Part shown: positions 17,682 to 26,452 of the stretch, in pieces
Layout of the letters: each line of letters starts with the position of its first letter
Numbering within the stretch: the stretch's first letter is position 1
Assembly: GCA_041392805.1 (NCBI GenBank)
Contig: JAWKLJ010000002.1
Location: forward strand, 1,999,001 to 2,063,000
Origin: Saprospiraceae bacterium
Lineage (GTDB): Bacteria; Bacteroidota; Bacteroidia; Chitinophagales; Saprospiraceae
DNA length: 64,000 bases
Direction: 5' to 3'
The notes under the pieces: generated by a model
What the model was told of the DNA's origin: nothing
Databases searched by the model: none
Seen by the model: the letters and a program-made list of their open reading frames with translations, nothing else
Position numbers and translations under genes: made by a program

Positions 17682-18173
17682 CTAAAATGAACTCCTGCGT
17701 TCTAGCAATACATTGTCATGCCAAATCCCATCCCGCATGGCAATTTTCTCCCGCACGCCAACCAGGCGGAAGCCCAACTGGAGGTGCAATTGAATGCTGG
17801 CGCTGTTGGTGGCGAAAATGGCGGATTGCAAGGTCCAGAATCCTGCCAGCTCGGAAGCTTGGATGAGGTGTTGCAAGAGTAATTTTCCGATGCCTTGCCC
17901 CCGGTGCTGGTCGGCTACATATAGGCTGATTTCTGCCACGCCACGGTAAACTTCTCGCTTTGAAAAAGGCGTCAGTGCTATCCAGCCGACGACCATGTTA
18001 TGAATTACGGCAACAAAACGACAAGTGGCTAGGTATTTTTCATCCCAAATGTCCCAACTGGCAGGTGCCTGGGTTTCAAAAGTAGCGATGCCGGTGGCGA
18101 TGCCCTGCATATAGATGGCGTTTACAGTAGGCCAGTCTGATGAGAGGAGGGGACGTATATGTATATGGGTCAT
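17682..18173 (-). CDS. GNAT acetyltransferase (phosphinothricin acetyltransferase-like)
   Basis: A 163-residue N-acetyltransferase. The start at 18173 (MTHIHIRPLLSSDWPTVNAIY) overlaps the stop of the ABC permease in an ATGA, which argues for this start over longer in-frame options and for translational coupling. The acetyl-CoA loop is V-x5-RGQGIG (VADQHRGQGIGKLLLQHLI). The pattern GIATGIATFETQAPA and GFRLVGVREKIAMRDGIWHDN matches the PAT/Bar/YwnH branch, whose members acetylate phosphinothricin, methionine sulfone and related compounds. The natural substrate is unknown. Confidence 0.92.
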   Translation of the reverse strand: MTHIHIRPLLSSDWPTVNAIYMQGIATGIATFETQAPASWDIWDEKYLATCRFVAVIHNMVVGWIALTPFSKREVYRGVAEISLYVADQHRGQGIGKLLLQHLIQASELAGFWTLQSAIFATNSASIQLHLQLGFRLVGVREKIAMRDGIWHDNVLLERRSSF

Positions 18174-20584
18174 TCTCTTCTTAATACGTCTATGGGGTTC
18201 GTTAAGGCGGCCTTTACAGACTGCATGCTCATCGTGAGAAAGGCTACGAGGAGTGCAAGTGATCCCGCCAAGGCAAATACCCACCATCCAATATGGATAT
18301 GGAAAGCGAAATTCGATAACCATTGATTCAGTAGATACCAACTCAGTGGCGTAGCGATGAGCAAGCCTATGACCACCAATCGCAGCAGGCCACTTACCAA
18401 TAAAGCCACGATGCTGGAGATGGAAGCGCCCAAGACTTTTCTAATGCCAATTTCCTTGATGCGTTTTTCAAATACCATTAAGGAAAGTCCAAATAAACCC
18501 AAGCAGGCAATGAAAAATCCAAGGAGGGTAAAAGAAAAATTCAATCGCTTAAAGTCGATATCGGATTGATACTGTGCCTGGTAATGGTCTGCTAATTCAA
18601 AAAAATCAAATACCGTATTTGGAAAGGCAGCTGTATAGGCGGCTTTTATTTTTGCTATCGTTTTGCTGTTGATTTTTTCGTTCATGCTGAGGGTAAAATA
18701 GCCATCTTCGCTAGGGTCATTAAAGAAATCAAAAATAATGGGCACCAAGGGATGGTGTAAAGAGCGATGATGATGGTTTTTGACAACCGCCATAATTTCA
18801 AACTCCCAGTCAAAATAAGACAATTTTTTGTGGATAGCTGCCTGTGCATTAGGGAATCCCAGAAGAGCGAGTGCTGCCTCATTTATAACCAATTTTTTAT
18901 CAATCTGCGGTAAAGATTTGGGTATGCTTCCGCTGATCAATTCCAATTCATAATTTTCAAAAAAATGATGATCAACGGTGAGGCGATTGAAAGTGGCTGG
19001 AGATGTTTTTCCTTCTACCTTAACGTTTTGCAACAGTTCCATTTGGTTTCCGGGAATCTCTCTGGATAGACTCAGATTGCGTACCTCCGGAAAAGCCTCA
19101 ACCGTGTTTTTGAATTGGGTGTAGTAGGGGAGGAGGTTTTCATAATGTACGTTGCCAAGCGGACCACGGAGGATAAGTTTATCCTCAAGTGCGATCCCTG
19201 GGGACTTTTTTTGCATGAATTGTGTCTGTTGGTAAATGACAATAGAAGCGACCAATAGTCCGATAATGATGGCAAATTGCATCACGATTAGGGTTTTTTG
19301 CACATTTATGCCTATCCCTGGAAGCTTGAAAGTCTTATTCAAAATATGGACCGGCCGAAAAGAAGACAAGATGTAAGCAGGGATTAGGATACTCATCAGG
19401 GCGCCACCCAAAATAGCCAGGGATAAGCCTAGCACTGGATTTCCCCACTGGAGGTCTTGCCATTGAATGTTGGCCAAATGGATATTAAACGCAGTCGCGA
19501 CAAAGGTTTCCATGACCTTGGCCAACACAATGCCCATTCCAATACCCAGGGCACTGAAAATAAAAGATTCCATAGCCAGTTGACCGATCAATTGGACCCT
19601 GGTAGCGCCGACGACCTTCCTGATGCCCATTGCTTTTAGTTGGTCCATGGCACTAGCAGTGTATAGGTTGAAATGGTTGACCCAGGCCAGGAGCAGGGTC
19701 AGCAGGGAGATGCCAAAGAGCACCCAAAGGTTTTTACCATTTCCGGTAGGACCCAATTCAAATTGCAGGTTGGAATACAAGTGAATATCGGTTAATGGCT
19801 GCAGTGAAAACGCATCTTTGATCAAGGGATTTTGTTTTCTATCGTTAACCCATTTTGTTAGTTGCTGGGCCAGGGCCGTCGGGTTAGCTCCCTCTTGCAA
19901 TAAAACATAGGCATAAACATAGAAGTAGTCCAAATGATCATTGCCATAGATGCCTAGCCCCATTTGCTGGGTGGTGGTATAAGAAGCGAGTATACCATAG
20001 TGTAATTGGGACTGTGCTGGTACGTCCTTGCTTACCCCCGTGACCGTAAATAATTTGCGGCCTTCAAATTGGACTTCTTTGCCTATGGGGTCGACTTCTC
20101 CAAAGAGCGCTTTGGCGTTTTTTTCTGATAGAATAAGGCTATAAGGTGCTTCTAAAGCTGTTTTAGGATCTCCTTTGAGTAGTTCAAAAGAAAAAACATC
20201 GAAAAATGAAGGATCTGCAAAGAAAAAATCCTTGTCGCGAATAGCTGCTCCATCATATTGGAAAACCACGTCATTGGCAATCCATCGCCCCAATCGAACA
20301 TAATCAAGGACAGCTGGCGATAAGTCCTTTAAGACAACCGCCACGCCAGCAGCGGTCATCGCACTCTGCTGCTTGATGCTCCCTTCCGAATACTGGTCAT
20401 GTTGAATGCGAAAAATATGCTCCCGGTTGACTTGGAATTGATCAAATTGCCATTGGTATTCAACGTAGCGTATCAACCAGATGCTGGCTGCAATGCTAAG
20501 GCCTAAACCTGCTATTTTTAACAGGCTCAGGCCCCTTTTGTGCCATATTCGTCGTAGGGCTATCTGTACGTAGTGGTATAACAT
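18170..20584 (-). CDS. MacB/FtsX-type ABC transporter permease
   Basis: An 804-residue inner-membrane permease of the large Bacteroidota family with two MacB-PCD/FtsX modules. An N-terminal helix (about residues 20-40) is followed by a periplasmic MacB-like core. FtsX helices lie about residues 285-425, a second periplasmic domain about 450-650, and the last three helices about 680-790. The recurring MGIRKVVGA and IGIRKVLGA motifs are the conserved cytoplasmic elbows of FtsX repeats. No ATPase gene is adjacent, as is common for these orphans. The role is probably mechanotransmission in peptide, antibiotic or lipoprotein efflux. The 3' end is coupled to the acetyltransferase gene. Confidence 0.92.
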   Translation of the reverse strand: MLYHYVQIALRRIWHKRGLSLLKIAGLGLSIAASIWLIRYVEYQWQFDQFQVNREHIFRIQHDQYSEGSIKQQSAMTAAGVAVVLKDLSPAVLDYVRLGRWIANDVVFQYDGAAIRDKDFFFADPSFFDVFSFELLKGDPKTALEAPYSLILSEKNAKALFGEVDPIGKEVQFEGRKLFTVTGVSKDVPAQSQLHYGILASYTTTQQMGLGIYGNDHLDYFYVYAYVLLQEGANPTALAQQLTKWVNDRKQNPLIKDAFSLQPLTDIHLYSNLQFELGPTGNGKNLWVLFGISLLTLLLAWVNHFNLYTASAMDQLKAMGIRKVVGATRVQLIGQLAMESFIFSALGIGMGIVLAKVMETFVATAFNIHLANIQWQDLQWGNPVLGLSLAILGGALMSILIPAYILSSFRPVHILNKTFKLPGIGINVQKTLIVMQFAIIIGLLVASIVIYQQTQFMQKKSPGIALEDKLILRGPLGNVHYENLLPYYTQFKNTVEAFPEVRNLSLSREIPGNQMELLQNVKVEGKTSPATFNRLTVDHHFFENYELELISGSIPKSLPQIDKKLVINEAALALLGFPNAQAAIHKKLSYFDWEFEIMAVVKNHHHRSLHHPLVPIIFDFFNDPSEDGYFTLSMNEKINSKTIAKIKAAYTAAFPNTVFDFFELADHYQAQYQSDIDFKRLNFSFTLLGFFIACLGLFGLSLMVFEKRIKEIGIRKVLGASISSIVALLVSGLLRLVVIGLLIATPLSWYLLNQWLSNFAFHIHIGWWVFALAGSLALLVAFLTMSMQSVKAALTNPIDVLRRE

Positions 20585-20686
20585 CTACTTTTTAAATTGA
20601 TATTTCCAAACTTAAGTGTTCTTTCCTAGATCAGCCTAATATTTGGTAGCAGAATTGTCAACAAAAGGTAAAAGCGAAGCGTCATC

Positions 20687-21166
20687 TTAGCAACAACCGC
20701 CGCCGCCACAGGCGCCGACTGCCACCGCCAAAGCCATTCTTTCTGCTGCGGGTTTGCAGACGGTAGCCGGAACGAATAATTGCAAGATCAATTGGTCTTC
20801 TGTTTCCTGGATGGCCTCTACGGCGTAAGTTGAGGTTCGCAGGGCTGGACCATTTCCCCACTCAAAGAAAATTTCGGTGTCCCTTTTTAGGGGCTTTTTA
20901 GCATCGACGATCTGGAAGATTTTCAAGGCCTTATCCACGGTCATGTAGCGATTAGCGGTTTCCTTCCCACTAACCCAAAGTTGAACAATTGTTTGGTCAT
21001 AAGTGTCCGGTCTTCCGCCACAATCGACCGATTCGATGTGGACATTTTTGACCTCGGTGATATGGTAGGCTTTAGGAACGAAGGTGTTTTCCTGGTATTC
21101 AAAAACCAGTTCCTTTGTTGGCTGTTGCGCCAATTTTTGAAGAAATGTGTCTACTGTTAAATTCAT
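20687..21166 (-). CDS. DUF6428-like protein with Cys-rich tail, ArsR-linked
   Basis: A 159-residue protein from the start at 21166 (MNLTVDTFLQKLAQQPTKELVFEYQ); a longer frame would overlap arsR. I recognise it tentatively as the DUF6428 family found beside ArsR regulators in Bacteroidota. Function is not established. The body is mixed alpha/beta with VESVDCGGRPDTYDQTIVQLWV-type segments, and it ends in GACGGGGCC, a tail with three cysteines that could bind a metal(loid). It follows arsR on the same strand. A terminator and a second copy of the arsR operator lie between them, the latter 5 bp before its start codon, so it is probably repressed by that ArsR. Confidence 0.75.
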   Translation of the reverse strand: MNLTVDTFLQKLAQQPTKELVFEYQENTFVPKAYHITEVKNVHIESVDCGGRPDTYDQTIVQLWVSGKETANRYMTVDKALKIFQIVDAKKPLKRDTEIFFEWGNGPALRTSTYAVEAIQETEDQLILQLFVPATVCKPAAERMALAVAVGACGGGGCC

Positions 21167-21171
21167 GATTA

Positions 21172-21187
21172 ATCGTATTTTTACGAT
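21172..21187. promoter_or_regulatory. putative ArsR operator, copy 2
   Basis: The dyad ATCGTA-TTTT-TACGAT lies 5 bp upstream of the DUF6428-like start codon. It is the reverse complement of the 16-bp site upstream of arsR (21578-21593). Two exact copies around one ArsR gene make an operator reading likely. Confidence 0.75.
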
Positions 21188-21197
21188 GAATAAAATT

Positions 21198-21223
21198 AAA
21201 AAAATAGCACGTTCGCGCGCTAT
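21198..21223 (-). terminator. Rho-independent terminator between arsR and the DUF6428-like gene
   Basis: Read on the minus strand, ATAGCGCG-CGAA-CGTGCTAT forms an 8-bp stem (one G-T pair) with a 4-nt loop, followed by seven T. It lies downstream of the arsR stop, so most arsR transcripts should end here and the next gene should need its own promoter. Confidence 0.7.
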
Positions 21224-21248
21224 AATATCACTACTGAAAAAAGCGTTT

Positions 21249-21566
21249 TCAGCAGCAATTACTTGCTTTTTTAAAAAATTGACCAAATAGTGCCTCTACG
21301 ACTTGCCACGCTTTGGGGTCGATACAATAGCAAGTTTTCACACCCTCAATCTCGCCTTTAATTATTCCTACCTTTTTTAATTCTTTGAGGTGCTGAGAGA
21401 CAGTGGATTGGGAAAGTGGTAATTCATCCACAATATCACCACATACACAGGCATTTACTTTCAGTAAATATTCCAAAATAGCAATACGTGCCGGATGGCC
21501 CAGGGCCTTTGCCAACTGTGCTATTTGATTTTGTTGCGGGGTGAATAATTCCTTTTTGTTTCCCAT
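21249..21566 (-). CDS. arsR: ArsR/SmtB family metal(loid)-sensing repressor
   Basis: A 105-residue winged-helix repressor. The helix-turn-helix reads LPLSQSTVSQHLKELKKVGII, and the wing is GEIEGVKTCYCIDP. The sensing motif is near the N-terminus of the winged-helix core: ACVCGDIV with Cys40 and Cys42, matching the alpha-3-type ELCVCDL site of arsenic/antimony sensors. A further Cys pair closes the protein (Cys104-Cys105). Such repressors leave DNA when As(III), Sb(III), Cd or Pb binds. It is flanked by two identical dyads. No arsenite pump or arsenate reductase is present in the window, so the regulon's output is uncertain. Confidence 0.93.
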   Translation of the reverse strand: MGNKKELFTPQQNQIAQLAKALGHPARIAILEYLLKVNACVCGDIVDELPLSQSTVSQHLKELKKVGIIKGEIEGVKTCYCIDPKAWQVVEALFGQFFKKASNCC

Positions 21567-21577
21567 ATATTTATTTG

Positions 21578-21593
21578 ATCGTAAAAATACGAT
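21578..21593. promoter_or_regulatory. putative ArsR operator, copy 1
   Basis: The perfect dyad ATCGTA-AAAA-TACGAT lies 11 bp upstream of the arsR start. On the minus strand it contains TATTTTTA, a near match to the -7 element (TAnnTTTG), with TTG about 20 bp upstream. A repressor bound here would cover the promoter. Confidence 0.75.
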
Positions 21594-21626
21594 TAATGGT
21601 ATAAAAAAACAAGCCTTTTTAAAAAT

Positions 21627-22622
21627 TTAGCAAAAGAAAAAATAATCTGATTGCAATTTTAAGCCCCATTCCGACAGCTGATTCTTAATAAGTTCCTGGT
21701 CATCAGGCCCTGCTATGGCTACCAATACCTGTGGTTGATTAATATTGAGAAGTACCTCCGAGGGCTCCAGGATGGCGCCATGAATGACTCTACCCCATTT
21801 GGTAGGGGTGTTGCACAACCATCTAAATGGAATCCCCTTGTCGCTTAACATTTTGGCTATTTGTTTCCCTTTTTTCCCCGCTCCCCATAAAACGAGTGGC
21901 CTTTGAGGTTTATAATCCAAGTTTAAGAAGTAGGGTAATTTCAATTCAAAATAGGATTGATGTGCATAATGAGGATCAGTGCGGGAAGAACGAAAAGGGT
22001 GGTCTCTCCAAAGATGCAAAACTTCTTTACAGGTCACAATATTTAAACCAGTACGGTAAAACCGGAAGCATAAATCATAGTCCTCTGGGTAAGTATCTAG
22101 CTCGAATGCCCCACAATTATCTAAATCCGCCCGATGGATCATCCAGCAGGGAGAGGGAATCACACATTCCTTATAAATATCCTGAAAATTGCTGCTTGTT
22201 AGGCTTAGTTCATTCAGCCACTGTTCGTATTTTAAATAACCATCTCCGAGTTGTTTTTCCGAAAAATACTGGACGAAAGCAGTGGCGAGATGGCCTGGAC
22301 CGGCCATTAGCAGTACCTCTTTGAGCCTTTCCAGTTTTCTTGGCATCATTTTGTCGTCAGCGTCCATGCGGCTGATCAGTTCACCTTTGCTTTCTGCATA
22401 GGCTTTTCTAAGGGCGGGAATAATCCCTTTGCCAGGGTTTTTAAACACCTTAATTCGAGAATCCTTTTCACCCCAAATCTGGAGAAGCTCCGCACTGCTA
22501 TCTGTCGAATGGTCCTCAACGGCAATCAACTCCCAATCCAATTCCGTTTGCTGTACAATTGATTGCAGGCAATCATGGAGAAAGGGCATGGCATTATAAA
22601 CAGGGAGAAGGATACTGACCAT
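21627..22622 (-). CDS. family 2 glycosyltransferase with C-terminal Rossmann-like domain
   Basis: A 331-residue GT-A glycosyltransferase: MVSILLPVYNAMPFLHDCLQSI start, VEDHSTD, and the metal/nucleotide-binding Asp87-x-Asp89 in SRMDADDKM. From about residue 235 a second segment starts with RPLVLWGAGKKGKQIAKML, a Rossmann-type glycine loop resembling the nucleotide-binding domains of sugar-acetyltransferase or epimerase partners. It transfers a sugar from a nucleotide donor, probably in surface polysaccharide or glycoprotein synthesis. Acceptor and donor are unknown. It starts 14 bp after the ferredoxin stop on the same strand. Confidence 0.9.
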   Translation of the reverse strand: MVSILLPVYNAMPFLHDCLQSIVQQTELDWELIAVEDHSTDSSAELLQIWGEKDSRIKVFKNPGKGIIPALRKAYAESKGELISRMDADDKMMPRKLERLKEVLLMAGPGHLATAFVQYFSEKQLGDGYLKYEQWLNELSLTSSNFQDIYKECVIPSPCWMIHRADLDNCGAFELDTYPEDYDLCFRFYRTGLNIVTCKEVLHLWRDHPFRSSRTDPHYAHQSYFELKLPYFLNLDYKPQRPLVLWGAGKKGKQIAKMLSDKGIPFRWLCNTPTKWGRVIHGAILEPSEVLLNINQPQVLVAIAGPDDQELIKNQLSEWGLKLQSDYFFFC

Positions 22623-22636
22623 TTTTCATTTCATCT

Positions 22637-22960
22637 CTAAACTTCTTCATCTTCAGGCGCCAGGCGGAGCACCAGGCCATCCATGTCATCGACCAGTTGC
22701 AATTGGCAGCCCAGACGAGAATTGTCTTCGACGAAAAAGGCCTGGTCTAGCATATTTTCTTCATCTTCTGTCATCTCCTTCAATTCGTGGTCAGATTCGA
22801 CATACACATGGCAGGTAGAGCAAAGCGCCATTCCTCCGCAAGTGCCTTTGACCGGGAGCTCATAGGCCTTGCAAAGTTCCATGATGTTCATATTCATATC
22901 GGTGGGCGCCTCCAAATCATGCGATTCCCCTTGTCGATCAATGACCGTAATATTTATCAT
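22637..22960 (-). CDS. [2Fe-2S] ferredoxin, adrenodoxin type
   Basis: A 107-residue electron carrier. Cluster ligands are Cys41, Cys47, Cys50 and Cys85 (C-x5-C-x2-C-x34-C, in GTCGGMALCSTCHVYV and SRLGCQL), the spacing of vertebrate/ISC-type ferredoxins. The acidic C-terminus (APEDEEV) fits partner docking. Candidate redox partners include the cytochrome P450 at 46357, but it is 23 kb away and nothing here links them. It is co-oriented with and close to the glycosyltransferase gene, probably only by transcriptional read-through. Confidence 0.95.
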   Translation of the reverse strand: MINITVIDRQGESHDLEAPTDMNMNIMELCKAYELPVKGTCGGMALCSTCHVYVESDHELKEMTEDEENMLDQAFFVEDNSRLGCQLQLVDDMDGLVLRLAPEDEEV

Positions 22961-23245
22961 AGTTGGTACTTTAATTAGGGGGGCAAATTTAGGGTTATCG
23001 AAGGATAAATTGTTGTTTTTGGGGGTAAATTTCCTGGCGTAAACGACTTACTGGACTTTTGACATTCGCTGTTTTGAAGGCGGAAATCGGAAGGTGGAAG
23101 GTGGAAATGGGAACTAGGAAAGGCTCAGGGGCGCAATTTCCCGACTTTTTAACTGCTGGAGGCAGTCCGACTTCTCACTTCTAGCCTGGAAAACAGAGGA
23201 TTACCAAAAGCGTCAAAAGTCCAAGACTTAGCAATGTAGTTTCAT

Positions 23246-24868
23246 TTAATTTTGCCCCGCCGCTAAGGAACCCTTCAGTTGTTCGCCCCCTTTGCCCATG
23301 AGTTGTCGGAATTTTACTTCCTCCTTATACCTCGAATAAGGTTCTTGATCAAGATACGGTTCAAAGTTGAAACCAAGCTTAAGCGCCTTTTCTACGGCTT
23401 CATAAAACATTTCATGCTTGCCCATAAAAGCGTAAGTTTCGGCTAAGGTCGTGTATGGAAATGCAACGTTGGGGTCTATTTTGATCGCTTTCTGTACATG
23501 GACCAAGGCGGAGTCATAAGCCGCGACTTGGTACTCCGACATGGCCAGCATATTATAAGCATTTTGCAATTGATTCAGTCGATTTTCAATATCGTTACCT
23601 TTAGTAAGCACCTCAATCTCTTTTTTATGGAGGGAGATACTTTTTTCATACTCACCTTTGTAATAGGAATAGTTACTCACCTGATTAAGTGCCAAAATAT
23701 TATTTGGGGCAATTTCAAGGGCCTTGGTAGCCATGATATTGGCGCTATCTGAATTATTTTTATAAAAAAAATAGGCAGCATGTGCTAGGTATTTCTCCGG
23801 GCCTTCAGGTGTTTTTTCGGCTGCTTCCTTCATCAATTTTATGGCACCTAAGGTATCTTTTTGTTCTTTAAATTTCATGTCGGCCCAATTTCCGTGCCAC
23901 CATATTATATGAGCTGGATCAATCGCTGCGGCCTTGGCATAAAAAGATGCGGCCTTTTCTTGTTCCCCCAAATTGCGATGGCATACTGCCAAACCATTAT
24001 AATAATTAGCTTCTTTGGGATAACCTAAATTAGCTTTTTCGAATAAAGGGATAGCCGCTTTATAATTACTTCGTCGAAGTTCATTCCATGCCCAATTGGC
24101 ATAGGCCAACTTAAAATCAGGTTTATATTGAATCGCTTTTTTGAATTTTTCGCATGCTTCATCCGTTCTATTTTGCTTGTTGAGCAGGTTTCCCCAAGCC
24201 AAATAGGCCCAGGGTGTTTCCTCAGGGTGATGGGTGATAATGTCGAGGATCAACTCCATCGCTTTTTCGAAATCGCCTTTTTTGTAATAGTAAACAGAAA
24301 GTCGATAAGGATCAACTATGCCAATGACCTCTTTGGCCGCTTCGTGGAAAAGATGATCCAAGGCTTCTTTTCGCTTATCCAAAGCATACGGAATCGAGAA
24401 TTGCTTAGGCTCATGATTACTAATCCTAAGGGTGAGTTCCAAGGTCTGATCAATATCTGTTAATTCTCCACTAATGGCTCTGCGTTCCTTTCCCAATATC
24501 TCTTTCAAAAAATAGGTGATGGAATTTATGGTAAGTCCAATGCCCATTACCTGGAAATTTAGATCGGGCTGAATACCACTCTGTACATCTGTTGGTCGCT
24601 CTTTTTGACTGGCAATATAGGCATCCACCGCTTTTACCTCATCCAGAATCTTGTTGGCAAGGACGATCCCATCCAGACCGGCATCCGAAAATTCCTGTGG
24701 TACGTGAAAGGCTTCAATCGCGAAATTATTGTTTTTCAGTCCTCGATAAACAAAGAGTAGCAAGCCCAGTACGAGAAAAAACAAACCAATTCTCCAGGTT
24801 ATCTGAAACAGCAGATTGCCCGTCCTGAAAACGTTTTTCCATTTAATTTTAAAAGGTTGTTTACTCAT
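23246..24868 (-). CDS. membrane-anchored TPR protein
   Basis: A 540-residue protein with a single N-terminal membrane helix (about residues 20-42, TWRIGLFFLVLGLLLFVYRGL). A region of about 140 residues of unknown fold is followed by at least seven tetratricopeptide-like repeats from about residue 190 onward (for example YYKKGDFEKAMELILDIITHHPEETPWAYLAWGNLLNKQNR and YNGLAVCHRNLGEQEKAASFYAKAAAIDPAH). TPR arrays are protein-interaction scaffolds. The C-terminal TPR unit resembles those of adenylate-cyclase/kinase-associated proteins. Which side of the membrane it faces and its partner are not evident. Appears monocistronic. Confidence 0.85.
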   Translation of the reverse strand: MSKQPFKIKWKNVFRTGNLLFQITWRIGLFFLVLGLLLFVYRGLKNNNFAIEAFHVPQEFSDAGLDGIVLANKILDEVKAVDAYIASQKERPTDVQSGIQPDLNFQVMGIGLTINSITYFLKEILGKERRAISGELTDIDQTLELTLRISNHEPKQFSIPYALDKRKEALDHLFHEAAKEVIGIVDPYRLSVYYYKKGDFEKAMELILDIITHHPEETPWAYLAWGNLLNKQNRTDEACEKFKKAIQYKPDFKLAYANWAWNELRRSNYKAAIPLFEKANLGYPKEANYYNGLAVCHRNLGEQEKAASFYAKAAAIDPAHIIWWHGNWADMKFKEQKDTLGAIKLMKEAAEKTPEGPEKYLAHAAYFFYKNNSDSANIMATKALEIAPNNILALNQVSNYSYYKGEYEKSISLHKKEIEVLTKGNDIENRLNQLQNAYNMLAMSEYQVAAYDSALVHVQKAIKIDPNVAFPYTTLAETYAFMGKHEMFYEAVEKALKLGFNFEPYLDQEPYSRYKEEVKFRQLMGKGGEQLKGSLAAGQN

Positions 24869-25032
24869 GTTTGACCGTTTTATATACCATAAAGATAATC
24901 CGCGATGGTGAAAAGGTCAAATACCAGGGTTGTTTAGCGACCAAGCGACAATAGTTACCTCTGAATGGCTTAGAAATAACTATAAAAGGCTATTGAGGGA
25001 TGGGGATAAATCATTCGCGTTAATTCGTTGCT

Positions 25033-25112
25033 AAAAAAAAGGTAAGCCACGAATTGACACGAATGTTCACGAATTTCTAATTTTTCGCTTTGATTTTCAG
25101 CGCTTTAAATAA
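25033..25112 (+). repeat. dispersed intergenic repeat, copy A
   Basis: An 80-bp sequence starting with eight A, then GGTAAGCCACGAATTGACAC..., ending in a GATTTTCAGCGCTTT motif. Its reverse complement occurs at 46243-46322 with only a few mismatches. It belongs to the widespread CCACGAATT/CACGAAT-type short intergenic repeats of environmental genomes. It lies between the MFS and TPR genes. Confidence 0.75.
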
Positions 25113-25139
25113 TGCCGCCCTTCATAAAAGTCTATTATA

Positions 25140-26432
25140 CTAATGTCCTCCGCTGCGCTGTCCAATGGCCTGAAGATTTTTTTGTTCTTTTACGAATAAC
25201 CAAAGTATCGCCGAGATAGCCAAGGCAATCGTACAGATGATATAGATGATAGATTTGTCTGCCTGCCCATCGATAAAGCGTCCCAAGGAGGAAGCAACCA
25301 ATTGCGGCAAAACCACCGAAAGGTTAAACAGGCCCATAAAAAGCCCCATTCTAGCCTGGCTTACCGTCTCCGACATAATTGCAAAGGGCAAACTCACCAC
25401 AGCAGCCCAACCTACACCGATGACAATCATACTGAGGATAAGGCCCGTTGAAGTTTGGCCGATAAAGGCAACCATCGCATATCCCAGGGCCATAATCGCA
25501 ATACAAGCCATATGGGTCCGAACCCGACCAACCCGCTTGGCAATTGGTTCCAAAATCAGGGCAGGTAAAAGAAAGCCTACGGTATTTAAAACAGCAAAGG
25601 AAATGCCTGTGACAAAGCCAATATGGTCATTCTGTTCGGCTGCCAATTGAACCGTCGTTTCATGCCCCATGATGACTTCTTTGATATAGGCAAACGTATA
25701 AACGAACATGGTTTGCACACCCAGCCAGGTAAAGGCATGGGCCAGGCAGATCTTTAAAAACTGTGGCCAATCCGTAGTGCTAGGTCTATTATCTAGTCCT
25801 TCTTGATTTGAATGGGCTAGTTCTCTGGGTTCCTCTATGAAAAACAAAGGCAGGATAGAGCAAACAAAAACAACGACAGCGCCAATATAAATCAAGGCAT
25901 AATTGCTAATGAAAGCGCCAATCAGGTAAGCCATTACCCCAAAAAAACCAGAAATGGATTGCATCCAGGTATAGCCTTTAGTGCGGGCATCACCGGCAGG
26001 AGTGACATCGGCAATCACCGAGCGCGTCGGGTTAAAGCTGATATTGATAGCAAGATCGAGCGATAAGGCTACCGTGATCGCTACCCCAATCAAGCTGCCA
26101 ATGCCCAACCGATCATTGATGACATCAATATTAGGCAGGGCCAGTAACATCAGGGCAGCGATGGTCCCTCCTATAATGATAAATGGGCGTCTTCTACCCT
26201 TCCAAAACCAAACATTATCACTAATCACCCCAATGATCACCTGGCCTAAGATGCCAGCCGCTGGTCCGGCCATCCAAACCAGTCCAATTTCTTCTAAATT
26301 GAAGCCATACTTGGTATTTAATATCCAACTTAACGCCGCTATCTGAACCGATAGGGCAAAGCCCATAGCCGTAGCTGGTAAACTTAGAATAGCGTAAAAG
26401 GTATTCGTTAGTTGTTCCTGTATTTTAAGCAT
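25140..26432 (-). CDS. MFS sugar transporter (SLC45/GPH-like)
   Basis: A 430-residue, 12-helix major facilitator protein. Diagnostic features are the RRRPFIIIGG motif between helices 2 and 3, preceded by ISDNVWFWKG, and the loop DVTPAGDARTKGYTWMQSISGFFG, typical of the SLC45/sucrose-H+ symporter-like branch. The N-terminal segment is LTNTFYAILSLPATAMGFALSVQIAALSWILNT. It follows the pullulanase gene by 20 bp, so it probably imports maltose or maltooligosaccharides released by that enzyme. This gives a minimal starch-use unit without SusC/SusD in the window. Confidence 0.9.
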   Translation of the reverse strand: MLKIQEQLTNTFYAILSLPATAMGFALSVQIAALSWILNTKYGFNLEEIGLVWMAGPAAGILGQVIIGVISDNVWFWKGRRRPFIIIGGTIAALMLLALPNIDVINDRLGIGSLIGVAITVALSLDLAINISFNPTRSVIADVTPAGDARTKGYTWMQSISGFFGVMAYLIGAFISNYALIYIGAVVVFVCSILPLFFIEEPRELAHSNQEGLDNRPSTTDWPQFLKICLAHAFTWLGVQTMFVYTFAYIKEVIMGHETTVQLAAEQNDHIGFVTGISFAVLNTVGFLLPALILEPIAKRVGRVRTHMACIAIMALGYAMVAFIGQTSTGLILSMIVIGVGWAAVVSLPFAIMSETVSQARMGLFMGLFNLSVVLPQLVASSLGRFIDGQADKSIIYIICTIALAISAILWLFVKEQKNLQAIGQRSGGH

Positions 26433-26452
26433 CTTGCCTTTATTAAAGTAGT

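Noticed and set aside
18170..20584. Antibiotic-resistance operon (ABC permease plus phosphinothricin acetyltransferase-like gene)
   Set aside because: Coupled translation is real, but both belong to families with broad housekeeping roles and no ATPase or other resistance gene accompanies them.
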